Positions 24,839 to 35,258 of a DNA stretch of 64,000 nucleotides are shown here, in pieces. How positions within the stretch are numbered: position 1 is the first letter of the stretch; every line of letters starts with the position of its first letter. The notes beneath the pieces are model-generated. The model saw only the letters and a list, made by a program, of their open reading frames with translations, ran no database searches and had not been told where the DNA came from. Origin of the DNA: Nonomuraea africana (lineage in GTDB: Bacteria; Actinomycetota; Actinomycetes; Streptosporangiales; Streptosporangiaceae); NCBI RefSeq assembly GCF_014873535.1, contig NZ_JADBEF010000001.1, forward strand, positions 8,122,001 through 8,186,000. The letters are read 5' to 3'. A program made the translations under genes and the position numbers.

Positions 24839-25764
24839 TCTGGCTGACCTGGAGACAGCACAGGGGGCAGCTGCTGGTGACGTTCGGGCTGCTGGCGGCG
24901 CTCGGCGTGATGTTCCTGGTGTCGGGGCTCGAGGCGGCGGCGTTCGTCGCCGCCAACGGGAGCCTGGCGCCCGGTGACCTCGCCGCGGCGCTGGGCAAGC
25001 GCTACGACGCCGTCTACACCGTCTTCGGCTGGCTGCCGATCGTGGCTCCCGCGCTGATCGGGGCGTTCTGGGGCGCGCCGCTGCTGGGCAAGGAGTTCGA
25101 GCGAGGCACGCACCGGCTGGTCTGGACGCAGGCGGTGCCGGCGCGGCGCTGGCTCGCGGTCAAGCTGGCCGTGCTGGGCGGCCTGGTGGCGCTGGGCGGC
25201 CTGGCCATGGCGGCGATGGTGTCGGTGTGGCGGCCGAGGTTCCGCACCGACACGTTCGGCAACGTCGGCGTCTTCAACATGCTCGGGGTGGAGCCCGCGG
25301 CGTGGTGGCTGTTCGCGTTCCTGCTGGGCACGGCCGCGGGCGCGGTGCTGCGCCGCACCCTGGCCGCGATGGCGGTGGTCGTCGGGGTGCTCGCGGTGAT
25401 GACGTTCGGGCTGTTCACCCTGAGCGACCACTACGCGACGCCGTCCCGCGTGGTGACGGCCGACCAGAACACGGTGACCGGCCAGGACGTGCGGCTGGTG
25501 GAGCACGCGTGGCTCGATCCGGCGGGGCGGGAGGTCGCCGAGCCGCCCGCGGGCGCGTGTCCGCGCGGTGTCGACACCGCGAGGGGTGACAGCGCCCGCT
25601 CGGCGTACGAGGAGTGCCTGATCGGCAAGGGCTACCGGCACGTGGTCTACTTCCACGGGCGCGATCGGTTCTGGCGCTTCCAGCTCATCGACGCGGCGAT
25701 CCTGCTCACCGCCGCGTCCGCGCTGGGGCTGGTCACCGTCCGCGCCGTCCGCAGGGCCTCCTGA
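24835..25764 (+). CDS. ABC-2-type permease
   Basis: A 309-residue membrane protein starting at a GTG that overlaps the ATPase stop. About six hydrophobic segments are visible, with an early MFLVSGLEAAAF region, GAPLLGKEFERGTHRLVWTQ (the conserved cytoplasmic loop of ABC-2 permeases) and a last segment AAILLTAASALGLVTV. A large external loop lies between the last two segments and carries two Cys (GACPRGV, YEECLIG). With the ATPase it forms a GntR-controlled exporter of unknown substrate. Confidence 0.88.
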   Translation: MIWLTWRQHRGQLLVTFGLLAALGVMFLVSGLEAAAFVAANGSLAPGDLAAALGKRYDAVYTVFGWLPIVAPALIGAFWGAPLLGKEFERGTHRLVWTQAVPARRWLAVKLAVLGGLVALGGLAMAAMVSVWRPRFRTDTFGNVGVFNMLGVEPAAWWLFAFLLGTAAGAVLRRTLAAMAVVVGVLAVMTFGLFTLSDHYATPSRVVTADQNTVTGQDVRLVEHAWLDPAGREVAEPPAGACPRGVDTARGDSARSAYEECLIGKGYRHVVYFHGRDRFWRFQLIDAAILLTAASALGLVTVRAVRRAS

Positions 25765-25795
25765 AGGGTTCCGCCGGCGTCCAGGGGACGCCCGG

Positions 25796-25822
25796 GTACG
25801 GCTGGCGGTCGGCCAGCCGTAC
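25796..25822 (+). terminator. terminator of the gntR-ABC operon
   Basis: Perfect 10-bp stem (GTACGGCTGG / CCAGCCGTAC) with a 7-nt loop, 31 bp after the permease stop. Confidence 0.75.
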
Positions 25823-25922
25823 GAGGTGGGTTACCGGGGGCGATGGGCCACCGGTCAGGTCCAGGAGACGCCGCGTTGCACGGTGCCACCCCCTTCCCCT
25901 TGGACGCGGGGCGCGAATCGTC

Positions 25923-25948
25923 ATTTATCGCTCATTATGGTGATAAAT
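25923..25948. promoter_or_regulatory. AT-rich inverted repeat upstream of the MFS gene
   Basis: The 306-bp gap from 25765 to 26070 holds the preceding terminator and then an AT-rich tract (about 25918-26035), rare in this DNA. Within it, ATTTATC-(12 nt)-GATAAAT forms a perfect 7-bp inverted repeat. No gene is seen. The tract most likely holds the promoter and an operator for the MFS gene at 26071. Confidence 0.45.
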
Positions 25949-26070
25949 TGATCTACGCCGCGTTCGTAATGATCTGAAATTGTTTGCGGTATTTCAAGCC
26001 TTGATCTCACCAGTGGATCTTGTTACGTTGCAACCGTTTTGCGATCTATGTACGCGGATGGCGAGGATCC

Positions 26071-27291
26071 ATGACGGTGAAGCACCCGGAGGGCACCGAC
26101 CGGTCCGTGGGCTTCCGTGAGGTCTTCTCCGTCGCGGAATACCGCCGCCTGTGGAGCGCCACCGTCATTTCCGAGCTGGGCGACCAGCTGGCCAGGGTGG
26201 CCGTCGTCATCCTCGTCTACCAGCGCACATCCTCCGCCTGGCTCACCGCGCTCTCCTATGCCATCAGCTACCTGCCCGCGATTATGGGCGGCTCGCTGCT
26301 GGCCGTTCTCGCCGATCGTTATCCGCGCAGAAACCTGATGGTCTCCGCGGACCTGCTGCGCGCGATTCTCGTCCTTCTCATCGCGATTCCCGCGATGCCA
26401 CTCCTCGTGCTTTACCTGTTACTTTTCGCTGTTCAGACGCTCGAGTCACCCGCCCGCGCGGCCCGGGCGGCCATCCTGCCCCAGATGCTGACCGGCGAGC
26501 GCTACACCGTCGGCGTCGCCGCCTACCACGTGACCAACCAGTTCACCTATGTGGCGGGCTTCCTGGTGGGCGGTCTCGTCGTGGTGGCCACGGGACCGAG
26601 GCTCGCCTTCGTGATCGACGCCGTCACCTTCGTCGTCTCGGCGCTCATCGTCTCGCGCCTGGCCGCGTACGCTCCGGCCGAGCCGGATCGGGCGACCAAG
26701 GCTCGCCTGCGCGACAGGGTCAGGACCGTCACCGGCCGGCCCCGCCTGCGCTGGCTGGCCATGCTCGCCCTGCTGGCGGCCTTCTCGATGACGCCGCTGG
26801 CGCTGGCCGTGCCGTACGGCAGGCAGATCGGCCTGGACGAGGACCTGTCGAGCCTGCTCATGGCCGCCATCCCGGCCGGATACGTGGCGGGGACGTTCGT
26901 GCTGACCAGACGGGTCAGGCCGCAGGCGAGGTCGCGCCTGCTCGGGCCGCTGGCGCTGGCGAGCTTCCTGCCGCTCATGGGTGTGGCTCTCGTGCCGCCG
27001 CTGCCGGTGATGCTGGTGCTGCTCGTGGTCTGCGGCGCGCTCACCGCCTACCAGGTCGTGGCCAACGCCGAGTTCGTCGGCCTGGTCCCCGACGAGCAGC
27101 GGGGTGGCGCGATCGGTGTCGTCGCCGCCACCCTGACGGCCGCGCAGGGCCTGGCGATGGTGGTCGCGGGGGTGGTGGCCGAGTTCGCGGGCGCGGGCGG
27201 CGCCATCGCCCTCTTCGGTACGGCAGGCGCCATCGCGGCCCTGCTCCTGCTCAGGGCCCCGGGCTCCCGCGTGGAGGCCACGGCGGGCTGA
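26071..27291 (+). CDS. MFS transporter, MFS_3/EntS-like
   Basis: A 406-residue transporter starting at an ATG preceded by gcgaggatcc. FREVFSVAEYRRLWSATVIS and ELGDQLARVAVVILVYQRT are characteristic of the MFS_3 group that includes siderophore and macrolide exporters (EntS/MefA-like). Motif A-like LADRYPRRNLMV follows helix 2. About 12 membrane segments. No regulator or biosynthetic gene is adjacent, so the substrate cannot be inferred. Confidence 0.88.
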   Translation: MTVKHPEGTDRSVGFREVFSVAEYRRLWSATVISELGDQLARVAVVILVYQRTSSAWLTALSYAISYLPAIMGGSLLAVLADRYPRRNLMVSADLLRAILVLLIAIPAMPLLVLYLLLFAVQTLESPARAARAAILPQMLTGERYTVGVAAYHVTNQFTYVAGFLVGGLVVVATGPRLAFVIDAVTFVVSALIVSRLAAYAPAEPDRATKARLRDRVRTVTGRPRLRWLAMLALLAAFSMTPLALAVPYGRQIGLDEDLSSLLMAAIPAGYVAGTFVLTRRVRPQARSRLLGPLALASFLPLMGVALVPPLPVMLVLLVVCGALTAYQVVANAEFVGLVPDEQRGGAIGVVAATLTAAQGLAMVVAGVVAEFAGAGGAIALFGTAGAIAALLLLRAPGSRVEATAG

Positions 27292-27299
27292 GGGCGCGC

Positions 27300-27833
27300 T
27301 CAGCCGAAGGCGTCGACGGCCGCCTGGCAGAAGGCCTTGAGGTCGTCCGGCTTGCGGCTGGTGACCAGTTTGTTCGGTCCGGCGGTGCAGACCAGGACCT
27401 CCTTGTCCTCCCAGGTGGCTCCCGCGTTGCGCAGGTCGGTCTGAAGGCTGGGCCAGGAGGTGAGCGTGCGCCCGCGCACCACGTCGGCCTCGATGAGCGT
27501 CCACGGCGCGTGGCAGATGGCGGCCACCGGCTTGCCCGCGTCGAAGAAGTCGCGCACGAAGCGGACGGCGGCCGGCTCGGTACGCAGGAAGTCGGGGTTC
27601 GCGACGCCGCCGGGCAGCACGAGCCCGTCGAAGTCGGCGACGGAGACGTCGGAGACGGTGCCGTCCACCGAGAACCGGTCCCCCTTGTCGAGATGGTTGA
27701 AGGTCTGGATCTGTCCAGGTGCGGTGGAGATCAGCCGTGGAGTGCCACCGGCCTGCGTGACGGCCTTCCACGGCTCGGTCAGTTCGATCTGCTCGACGCC
27801 CTCGGGGGCGACGAGGAAGGCGATGTTCGTCAT
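27300..27833 (-). CDS. DJ-1/PfpI-family protein (type 1 glutamine amidotransferase-like)
   Basis: A 177-residue PfpI/YhbO-like protein. The nucleophilic-elbow cysteine and its partner His are in VAAICHAPW, and the conserved acidic residue is in LVAPEGVEQIELTEPW. FDGLVLPGGVANPDFLR is also typical. Family members act as deglycases, glyoxalases or chaperones in stress protection; which applies here is not visible. It ends 9 bp from the convergent MFS gene. Confidence 0.93.
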   Translation of the reverse strand: MTNIAFLVAPEGVEQIELTEPWKAVTQAGGTPRLISTAPGQIQTFNHLDKGDRFSVDGTVSDVSVADFDGLVLPGGVANPDFLRTEPAAVRFVRDFFDAGKPVAAICHAPWTLIEADVVRGRTLTSWPSLQTDLRNAGATWEDKEVLVCTAGPNKLVTSRKPDDLKAFCQAAVDAFG

Positions 27834-27874
27834 GCCCTCCGCCGTGCCCCGAGAGGGGCGATCTATGCGAACAA

Positions 27875-27894
27875 ACCCCCAGGGGGTATATAGT
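27875..27894 (+). promoter_or_regulatory. copper-responsive (CsoR-type) operator and promoter of copZ
   Basis: ACCCCC-A-GGGGGT (27875-27887) runs into tatatagt, a good -10 (TATAGT at 27889-27894). A C-tract/G-tract palindrome ending in GTATA resembles CsoR operators of copper genes. CsoR would block this promoter without Cu(I). No csoR lies in the window, so it would act from elsewhere. Confidence 0.65.
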
Positions 27895-27930
27895 GGCGGC
27901 TACGAGCTTCCGAGTTGTGAGGAGAGATCG

Positions 27931-28200
27931 ATGACCGTCACCACGTACCAGGTCGAAGGCATGACCTGTGGCCACTGCGTCAGCTCGGTGACCGCCGAGG
28001 TCGGCAAGGTGGCAGGCGTCAGCGAGGTCCAGGTGGACCTGGCGAGCAAGGCCGTCACCGTGACCAGCGCCGCCCCGCTGGACGACGCGTTGGTGCTGGC
28101 CGCTGTCACCGAGGCGGGCTACGAGCTCGCCGGCCGTACCGACAGGGTCATGCTGGCGCAGGCGGGCGGGTCGTGCTGCGGCTCGGGCGGCTGCCACTGA
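27931..28200 (+). CDS. copZ: CopZ-like copper chaperone with Cys-rich tail
   Basis: A heavy-metal-associated domain of the usual ~68 residues (VEGMTCGHCVSSVTAEVGKV), binding Cu(I) through the CxxC. The total is 89 residues because of a tail ending GGSCCGSGGCH, which adds three Cys and a His and could be a second metal site. The ribosome site is gaggagagatcg before ATG. The P-type ATPase that would receive copper is not nearby. Confidence 0.92.
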   Translation: MTVTTYQVEGMTCGHCVSSVTAEVGKVAGVSEVQVDLASKAVTVTSAAPLDDALVLAAVTEAGYELAGRTDRVMLAQAGGSCCGSGGCH

Positions 28201-28238
28201 TCGCCGCGTGGTCCGCTTCGCCGCCGTCGTCAGCGGGG

Positions 28239-28586
28239 TCAGGGCCGCGGCTTGACCCCTGACCTCCTGCGCAGGGTGAGGTCCAGCGCCAGGATCCCCG
28301 CCGCGCCCACCGTGTACCAGAACAGATCCGGCGGGTTGAACGTGCTCCCGAGCACCGGCGCCAGGACCCTGGGGAGGCCGAGGAGCTGGGCGAACTCGAT
28401 CGCCCAGCTCGCCCCCAGCGCGATCAGCGCCGCCACCACCGGCCGCAGCCCGGGCGCGACGAAAAGCACGATCAAATAGATGAGCACCGTGTAGAACGCG
28501 TCCCCCGCGTACTGGAACAGCGGCCTGGTCGCCAGCCCCAGGATGATCGTTACGACGGCGAAAATCGTGATGCGGGAGCGCGGCAT
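28239..28586 (-). CDS. DUF2809 (VanZ-like) membrane protein
   Basis: A 115-residue protein with about four hydrophobic segments. The pattern ITIFAVVTIILGLATR, YAGDAFYTVLIYLIV, ASWAIEFAQLL and STFNPPDLFWYTVGAA matches DUF2809, distantly related to VanZ. No biochemical role is known. A 7-bp hairpin (GGGGTCA/TGACCCC, 28235-28259) covers its end and may terminate copZ transcription. Confidence 0.82.
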   Translation of the reverse strand: MPRSRITIFAVVTIILGLATRPLFQYAGDAFYTVLIYLIVLFVAPGLRPVVAALIALGASWAIEFAQLLGLPRVLAPVLGSTFNPPDLFWYTVGAAGILALDLTLRRRSGVKPRP

Positions 28587-28607
28587 GCGATTACGCTAGC
28601 GGTTGAT

Positions 28608-30245
<1,638 letters not shown>

Positions 30246-30250
30246 AAAAT

Positions 30251-30310
30251 AACATCGCGGATGGAAACGAGAGTGAAACAATTTTCCGTCACTCGTTGAC
30301 ACGCGATGTT
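30251..30310. other. nested inverted repeats between the ABC-F gene and the importer operon
   Basis: Outer arms AACATCGCG (30251-30259) and CGCGATGTT (30302-30310) enclose inner arms AACGAG (30266-30271) and CTCGTT (30292-30297), with an A-rich centre (aaacaattttcc). It begins 5 bp after the ABC-F stop. It could form one extended hairpin, serving as terminator or as a regulatory leader for the importer. A TTGACA hexamer (30296-30301) overlaps its right side. Confidence 0.6.
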
Positions 30311-30371
30311 GGGATGGTGTGCCTTTCTCTATTAACAGGTCTCCCCCTGCCTGAGAGTGAGGCAACCAACA

Positions 30372-32201
30372 ATGGGTAAATGGCTCGCGCGCCTGACGGC
30401 GCTCGGGGTGGCTCTAGTCCTGGCGGCACCCGTCACCGCCGCCCAGGCCGCAGACCCTGCGACGACGGGCAAGAAGACCGTCAGGATCGGCTCGATCCAG
30501 TCGGTCGACTCGATGAACCCGTTCCTGGCAGTACGGCTGATCGCGGGCCAGCTCCAGCGATGGACGTACATGTTCCTCACCGCGCCCGACCCCAAGACCC
30601 TGCAGCCCGGCCCCGACCTGGCCGAGTCGTGGGAGTCGTCGGAGGACGGGCTGACCTGGACCTTCAAGATCCGGCAGGCCAAGTGGTCGGACGGCCAGCC
30701 GGTCACCGCGCACGACGCGGCGTGGACGTTCAACAAGATCATGACGGATGACGCGGCCAAGACCGGCAACGGCCCCGCCGTGGAGAACTTCGAGTCGGTC
30801 ACCGCGACCGACGACCGCACGCTGGTCATCAAGACCAAGGCGCCGCAGGCGTCGATGCTGTCGAACCCGATCCCGATCGTGCCCAAGCACGTCTGGGAGA
30901 AGGTCGGCGACATGGCCACGTTCGAGAACGAGACGTACCCGGCGGTCACCAACGGCGCGTACATCCCGATCGAGCACAAGAAGGACAACTACGTCAAGCT
31001 CAAGGCCAACCCTGACTACTGGCAGGGCAAGCCCAAGATCGACGAGCTGCAGGTCATCTTCTACGAGAACCCCGAGGCCGCCATCGCGGGCCTGAAGAAG
31101 GGCGACATCGACCTGATCGGCCGCCTGGCCGCGCCGCAGTTCGAGGCGGGCGCCGGCGACCCGAACATCGTGCAGTGGAACACCCCCGGCCGCCGGGCCG
31201 CGTACCTGCAGATCAACCACGGCGTCACCACCTCCGACGACAAGCCGATCGGTGACGGCCATCCGGCGCTGAAGGACCTGAAGGTCCGCCAGGCCATCCA
31301 TCACGCGATCGACAAGCAGGCCCTCGTCGACCAGGTCCAGAACGGCCTGGCGGTCCCGGCCAACGGCTCGATCGTGCCGCCGATGTACACCGACTTCTTC
31401 TGGGAGGCCACCGGCGAGGACAAGATCTCCTTCGACCTCGCCAAGGCCAACCAGATCCTCGACGAGGCCGGGTACAAGAAGGGCGACGACGGCGTCCGCA
31501 CCATGCCCGACGGCAAGCGGAAGCTCGAGATGCGCTTCAGCATCCACACCGACACCCCCCACGAGGACAAGCTGGCCCAGTTCCTCACCGGGTGGTTCAA
31601 GGAGATCGGCATCACGCTGACCACGCGGAAGCTCGACTCCAACAAGTTCGCCGAGGAGACCGGCAGCACCGCCCTGTTCGACATCGCGATCAGCGGCTGG
31701 TCGGTCAACCCCGACCCGGAAGAGGTCCTGGCCACGCACCTGTGCAGCCGCAGGCCGACCCCGAGCGGTGAGGGCGGCGGCACCGAGTCCTTCTACTGCG
31801 ACAAGCAGTACGAGGACCTCTACCAGGCGCAGCTCAAGGAGCTCGACCCGACCAAGCGGGCCGACCTGATCAAGCAGATGCAGCAGCGCCTGTACACCGA
31901 CGCGCCGGTCATCGCGATCTACTACCCGAACAACCTGGAGCTGTACCGCAAGGACCGGATCACCAGCATCACCCCGATCCCCTCGGGCAAGCAGGGCGAG
32001 GGCATCCTGTACGGCGGCGCCAGCGGCTACCCGATGATCACCTTGGACGCCCCCGCCGTCGCCACCGGCGGCTCCGCACAGGGTGGCGGCTCCAACACGG
32101 GCATGATCATCGGCATCGTGGCGGCGGCGGTCGTCGTGCTCGGCGCCGGCGGCTTCCTCCTGTCCAGGCGGCGCAAGACCACCTCGGACGAACGCGAATA
32201 A
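30372..32201 (+). CDS. peptide/nickel-type ABC substrate-binding protein, C-terminally anchored
   Basis: A 609-residue family 5 solute-binding protein (SVDSMNPFLAVRL, LAESWESSEDGLTWTFKIR, MPDGKRKLEMRFSIHTDTP). The signal peptide (WLARLTALGVALVLAAPVTAAQA) ends in AQA with no lipobox cysteine. Instead the C-terminus has a membrane segment (GMIIGIVAAAVVVLGAGGFL) followed by SRRRK. It therefore seems to be tethered at the C-terminus and not as a lipoprotein. The ATG at 30372 gives the normal signal length. First gene of a five-gene importer operon. Confidence 0.93.
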   Translation: MGKWLARLTALGVALVLAAPVTAAQAADPATTGKKTVRIGSIQSVDSMNPFLAVRLIAGQLQRWTYMFLTAPDPKTLQPGPDLAESWESSEDGLTWTFKIRQAKWSDGQPVTAHDAAWTFNKIMTDDAAKTGNGPAVENFESVTATDDRTLVIKTKAPQASMLSNPIPIVPKHVWEKVGDMATFENETYPAVTNGAYIPIEHKKDNYVKLKANPDYWQGKPKIDELQVIFYENPEAAIAGLKKGDIDLIGRLAAPQFEAGAGDPNIVQWNTPGRRAAYLQINHGVTTSDDKPIGDGHPALKDLKVRQAIHHAIDKQALVDQVQNGLAVPANGSIVPPMYTDFFWEATGEDKISFDLAKANQILDEAGYKKGDDGVRTMPDGKRKLEMRFSIHTDTPHEDKLAQFLTGWFKEIGITLTTRKLDSNKFAEETGSTALFDIAISGWSVNPDPEEVLATHLCSRRPTPSGEGGGTESFYCDKQYEDLYQAQLKELDPTKRADLIKQMQQRLYTDAPVIAIYYPNNLELYRKDRITSITPIPSGKQGEGILYGGASGYPMITLDAPAVATGGSAQGGGSNTGMIIGIVAAAVVVLGAGGFLLSRRRKTTSDERE

Positions 32202-33256
32202 TGGCCACTCCGCTCGAAACCGAGCCCGCCGCCGTCCAGACGGCGGCGGGTTCCGGCGATGACCGGCCCGCCTACCGGGGCACGCTCCGCTACGCCGTCA
32301 CCAAGCTCGGCGGGGCGCTGCTCAGCATCGGCATGGTCATCGTCGCGACGTTCTTCCTGTTCCGCCTGATCCCCGGCGACCCGGTGATCGCCTACACGCG
32401 TGACGTGCCGCTCAGTCCTGACCAGATCGACCTGCTGCGCAAGCAGATGGGCCTGGACAAGCCGCTCATGCAGCAGTTCGCCGACTTCGTGCTGCGGACC
32501 CTGCAGTTCGACCTCGGCACCTCCTACGAGTACAAGCGGCCCGTCGCCGACCTCATCGGCGAGCGCTTCGGCCCCACGCTGCTGCTCGCGGGCGTCGGCC
32601 TGGTCATCGCGGTCAGCCTGGGCCTGTGGCAGGGCACCAGGGCGGCCTGGCACCACGGCGGCCGTCTCGACCGCTTCTCCACGGGCGTCTCGCTCGTGCT
32701 GTGGTCGGTGCCGACGTTCTGGCTCGGCCTGCTGCTGCTCATGGTGCTGGGCGCAGGCATCGGCCCGATCCCCGGGCTGTTCCCGACCAGGGGGATGGAG
32801 AGCGTCGACGCGCCCGACGGTTTCGGCTACGTGCTCGACGTCGCCCACCACATGGTGCTGCCCTGTCTCACGCTCGTGGCGGTGGTCTACGCGCAGTACC
32901 TGCTGGTCATGCGCTCGTCGCTGCTCGACGAGATCGGCCAGGACTACGTCACCACCGCGCGGGCCAAGGGCCTGCGCGACGACATGGTACGGCGGCGCCA
33001 CGCCATCCCCAACGCCCTGCTGCCCACCGTGACGCTCGTCTTCATCCACATCGGCTTCGTGGTCGGCGGCGCGGTCTCGGTCGAGACGGTCTACTCCTGG
33101 CCGGGCCTCGGCCTGCTGTTCTACGAGGCGATCAAGGGACCCGACTTCGCGGTCATGCAGGGCACGTTCATGGTCGTCTGTGTCGCGGTGATCATCATGA
33201 ACACGCTGGCCGACGTGGCCTACCACGTCCTTGACCCGAGGGTGAGGTCGGCATGA
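32201..33256 (+). CDS. ABC importer permease, DppB type
   Basis: A 351-residue permease. The ATG shares one base with the preceding TAA. After a 40-residue polar N-terminus comes the DppB pattern: AVTKLGGALLSIGMVIVAT, FRLIPGDPVIAY, and the coupling helix YVTTARAKGLRDDMVRRRHA followed by IPNALLPTVTLV. About six membrane segments. With the next gene it forms the channel of a dipeptide/oligopeptide/nickel importer. Confidence 0.94.
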   Translation: MATPLETEPAAVQTAAGSGDDRPAYRGTLRYAVTKLGGALLSIGMVIVATFFLFRLIPGDPVIAYTRDVPLSPDQIDLLRKQMGLDKPLMQQFADFVLRTLQFDLGTSYEYKRPVADLIGERFGPTLLLAGVGLVIAVSLGLWQGTRAAWHHGGRLDRFSTGVSLVLWSVPTFWLGLLLLMVLGAGIGPIPGLFPTRGMESVDAPDGFGYVLDVAHHMVLPCLTLVAVVYAQYLLVMRSSLLDEIGQDYVTTARAKGLRDDMVRRRHAIPNALLPTVTLVFIHIGFVVGGAVSVETVYSWPGLGLLFYEAIKGPDFAVMQGTFMVVCVAVIIMNTLADVAYHVLDPRVRSA

Positions 33257-34137
33257 GCACCGTGACCTGGGCGCGCAGGCGCTCCGCGCTCGCCAGGTTC
33301 TGGCAGCAGTACCGCCGCCAGCGGGCGGGGATGATCGGGGCCGCGGTCCTGGTGATCTTCGTCGTGCTCGCGCTGATCACCCCGGTGATCACCGACCCGA
33401 CCGGCATGGACGTCACGAAGGCGACGGGCGCCAAGATGGCCCCGCCGAGCATGGAGTTCCTGCTGGGCACCGACGAGTCGGGCCGCTCGATCCTGCTCAT
33501 GATCCTGTGGGGTTCGCGTGTCTCGCTGCTCATCGGGTTCATGTCCGCGCTGCTCAGCATGGTGATCGGCACCGCGGTCGGCATCGCGGCAGGGCACTTC
33601 AGAGGCTGGATGTCGGCGACGCTCATGCGCATCACCGACTGGTTCCTGGTGCTGCCCTCGCTGGTGCTCGCGCTGGTGCTCTCGGCGATCCTCGGCGGCA
33701 GCACCTCCACGATCATCCTGGCGATCGGCATCACGTCCTGGGCCTCCACGGCCAGGCTGATCAGGGCCCAGACGCTGGCGGTCGAGGCGAGGCCGTACAT
33801 CGAGAGGTCTCGTGCGCTGGGCGCCGGGCACTGGCACGTGATGACCCGCCACGTGCTGCCGAACGTCGCGCCGCTCGTCCTCGCCAACACCACCCTGCAG
33901 GTGGCCAGCGCGATCGTCGCCGAGTCGACGCTCGCCTTCCTCGGCGCCGACTCGGGTCAGGCGTCGTGGGGTCAGCTGCTGCGCGGATCCTACGACTGGG
34001 GCGCGGCCACGGCCGGCGCCTGGTGGTACATCCTCGCCCCCGGTCTCTGCATCGTCGCGGTCGTGCTGGCGTTCACGCTGTGCGGGCGGGCGATGGAGGC
34101 CGTGCTCAACCCACGCCTTCGGGGAGTCAGCCGATGA
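33253..34137 (+). CDS. ABC importer permease, DppC type
   Basis: A 294-residue permease overlapping dppB-like and dppD-like genes by four bases each. The DppC signature is clear: FLLGTDESGRSILLMILWG, SRVSLLIGFMSALLS, and the coupling helix YIERSRALGAGHWHVMTRHV before LPNVAPLVLA. It ends with the typical GRAMEAVLNPRLRG. Confidence 0.95.
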   Translation: MSTVTWARRRSALARFWQQYRRQRAGMIGAAVLVIFVVLALITPVITDPTGMDVTKATGAKMAPPSMEFLLGTDESGRSILLMILWGSRVSLLIGFMSALLSMVIGTAVGIAAGHFRGWMSATLMRITDWFLVLPSLVLALVLSAILGGSTSTIILAIGITSWASTARLIRAQTLAVEARPYIERSRALGAGHWHVMTRHVLPNVAPLVLANTTLQVASAIVAESTLAFLGADSGQASWGQLLRGSYDWGAATAGAWWYILAPGLCIVAVVLAFTLCGRAMEAVLNPRLRGVSR

Positions 34138-35258
34138 ACCTGTTGTCACTCGAAGACGTCTCCGTGACCTACACCATCGCCTCGGGCGAGGTGCCCGCCG
34201 TGCGCGGCGTCTCGCTGGAGCTGGCTCCCGGCGAGGCCCTGGGAATCGCGGGGGAGTCGGGCTCGGGCAAGTCGACGCTGGCCATGGCGCTGCTGCGGCT
34301 GCTGCCGCGCGACGCCCGCGTCGAGGGCCGCATCCTGCTCGACGGCGAGGACGTGCTGGCCATGAAGTGGGGACGGCTGCGCGCGGTGCGCTGGGCCGAG
34401 GCCTCCATCGTGTTCCAGGGCGCGCAGCACGGCCTCAACCCGGTGCGGCGCATCGGCGAGCAGATCGCCGAGCCGTTGCTCGTCCACGGGCTCGCCCAGC
34501 CCGCGCAGGCGCGCACGCGCGTGGCCGAGCTGCTGGAGCAGGTCGGGCTGCCGGCCTGGCGGGCGCGGAGCTACCCGCACGAGCTGTCGGGCGGGCAGCG
34601 GCAGCGAGTGATGATCGCGATGGCGCTGGCCTGCTCGCCCCGCCTGATCATCGCCGACGAGCCGACGACGGCGCTGGACGTCATGGTCCAGGCCCAGGTC
34701 CTGACCCTGATCAAGGATTTGATCGCCTCCCACGGCATCTCCCTGATCACGATTTCTCACGATTTGTCCGTCCTGGCGGATATGTGTGACCGGCTGGCCG
34801 TCATGTACGCGGGAAGGGTCGTCGAGAACGGGCCCTCGCACGAGGTGTTCCACGAGGCACGGCACCCCTACAGCCGGGCCCTCGCCGCCGCCTTCCCGAC
34901 GGTGGGCGACCCCGTCTCCAGGATGGCGCCCAAGGGGCTCGGCGGCGATCCGCCCGACCCGATGGACCTGCCGACGGGGTGCTCGTTCCATCCGCGCTGT
35001 CCCGTGGCGCTGGACGTCTGCTCGTCCCTGGACGTGGAGCTGTGGCCGGCCGGCCGTCCTGACGAGGGGCCGCACACCGCCGCCTGCGTCCACGTCCGCC
35101 CCGACCTCAAGACCGGATCCGCCGCCCCGGAGTCGTCTTCCCAGGAAAGCGGTGCCGATGATCTCGGGGGACCTGCTCGCGGGGCCCGGGGTGAGGTGGT
35201 CGCGGCCGCCTCGCTGGAGACCGCGACACGTGACGAGCGCGCCAAGGAGACCTCATGA
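34134..35258 (+). CDS. ABC importer ATPase, DppD type, with C-terminal tail
   Basis: Walker A GESGSGKSTLAMALL, signature LSGGQRQRVMIAMALA, Walker B LIIADEPTTALDV, then the oligopeptide C-terminal domain with its iron-sulfur-type cysteines (GCSFHPRCPVALDVC ... AACVHV). The family normally ends here, but this protein continues for some 50 residues of Gly/Ser/Ala/Glu-rich sequence (SSSQESGADDLGG) up to the overlapping start of the next ATPase. The tail probably has no defined fold. Confidence 0.93.
   Translation: MNLLSLEDVSVTYTIASGEVPAVRGVSLELAPGEALGIAGESGSGKSTLAMALLRLLPRDARVEGRILLDGEDVLAMKWGRLRAVRWAEASIVFQGAQHGLNPVRRIGEQIAEPLLVHGLAQPAQARTRVAELLEQVGLPAWRARSYPHELSGGQRQRVMIAMALACSPRLIIADEPTTALDVMVQAQVLTLIKDLIASHGISLITISHDLSVLADMCDRLAVMYAGRVVENGPSHEVFHEARHPYSRALAAAFPTVGDPVSRMAPKGLGGDPPDPMDLPTGCSFHPRCPVALDVCSSLDVELWPAGRPDEGPHTAACVHVRPDLKTGSAAPESSSQESGADDLGGPARGARGEVVAAASLETATRDERAKETS

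Noticed and set aside
30340-30372. TPP or other riboswitch leader (ctgagag motif)
   Set aside because: Only one short motif; no second conserved element or consistent stems.
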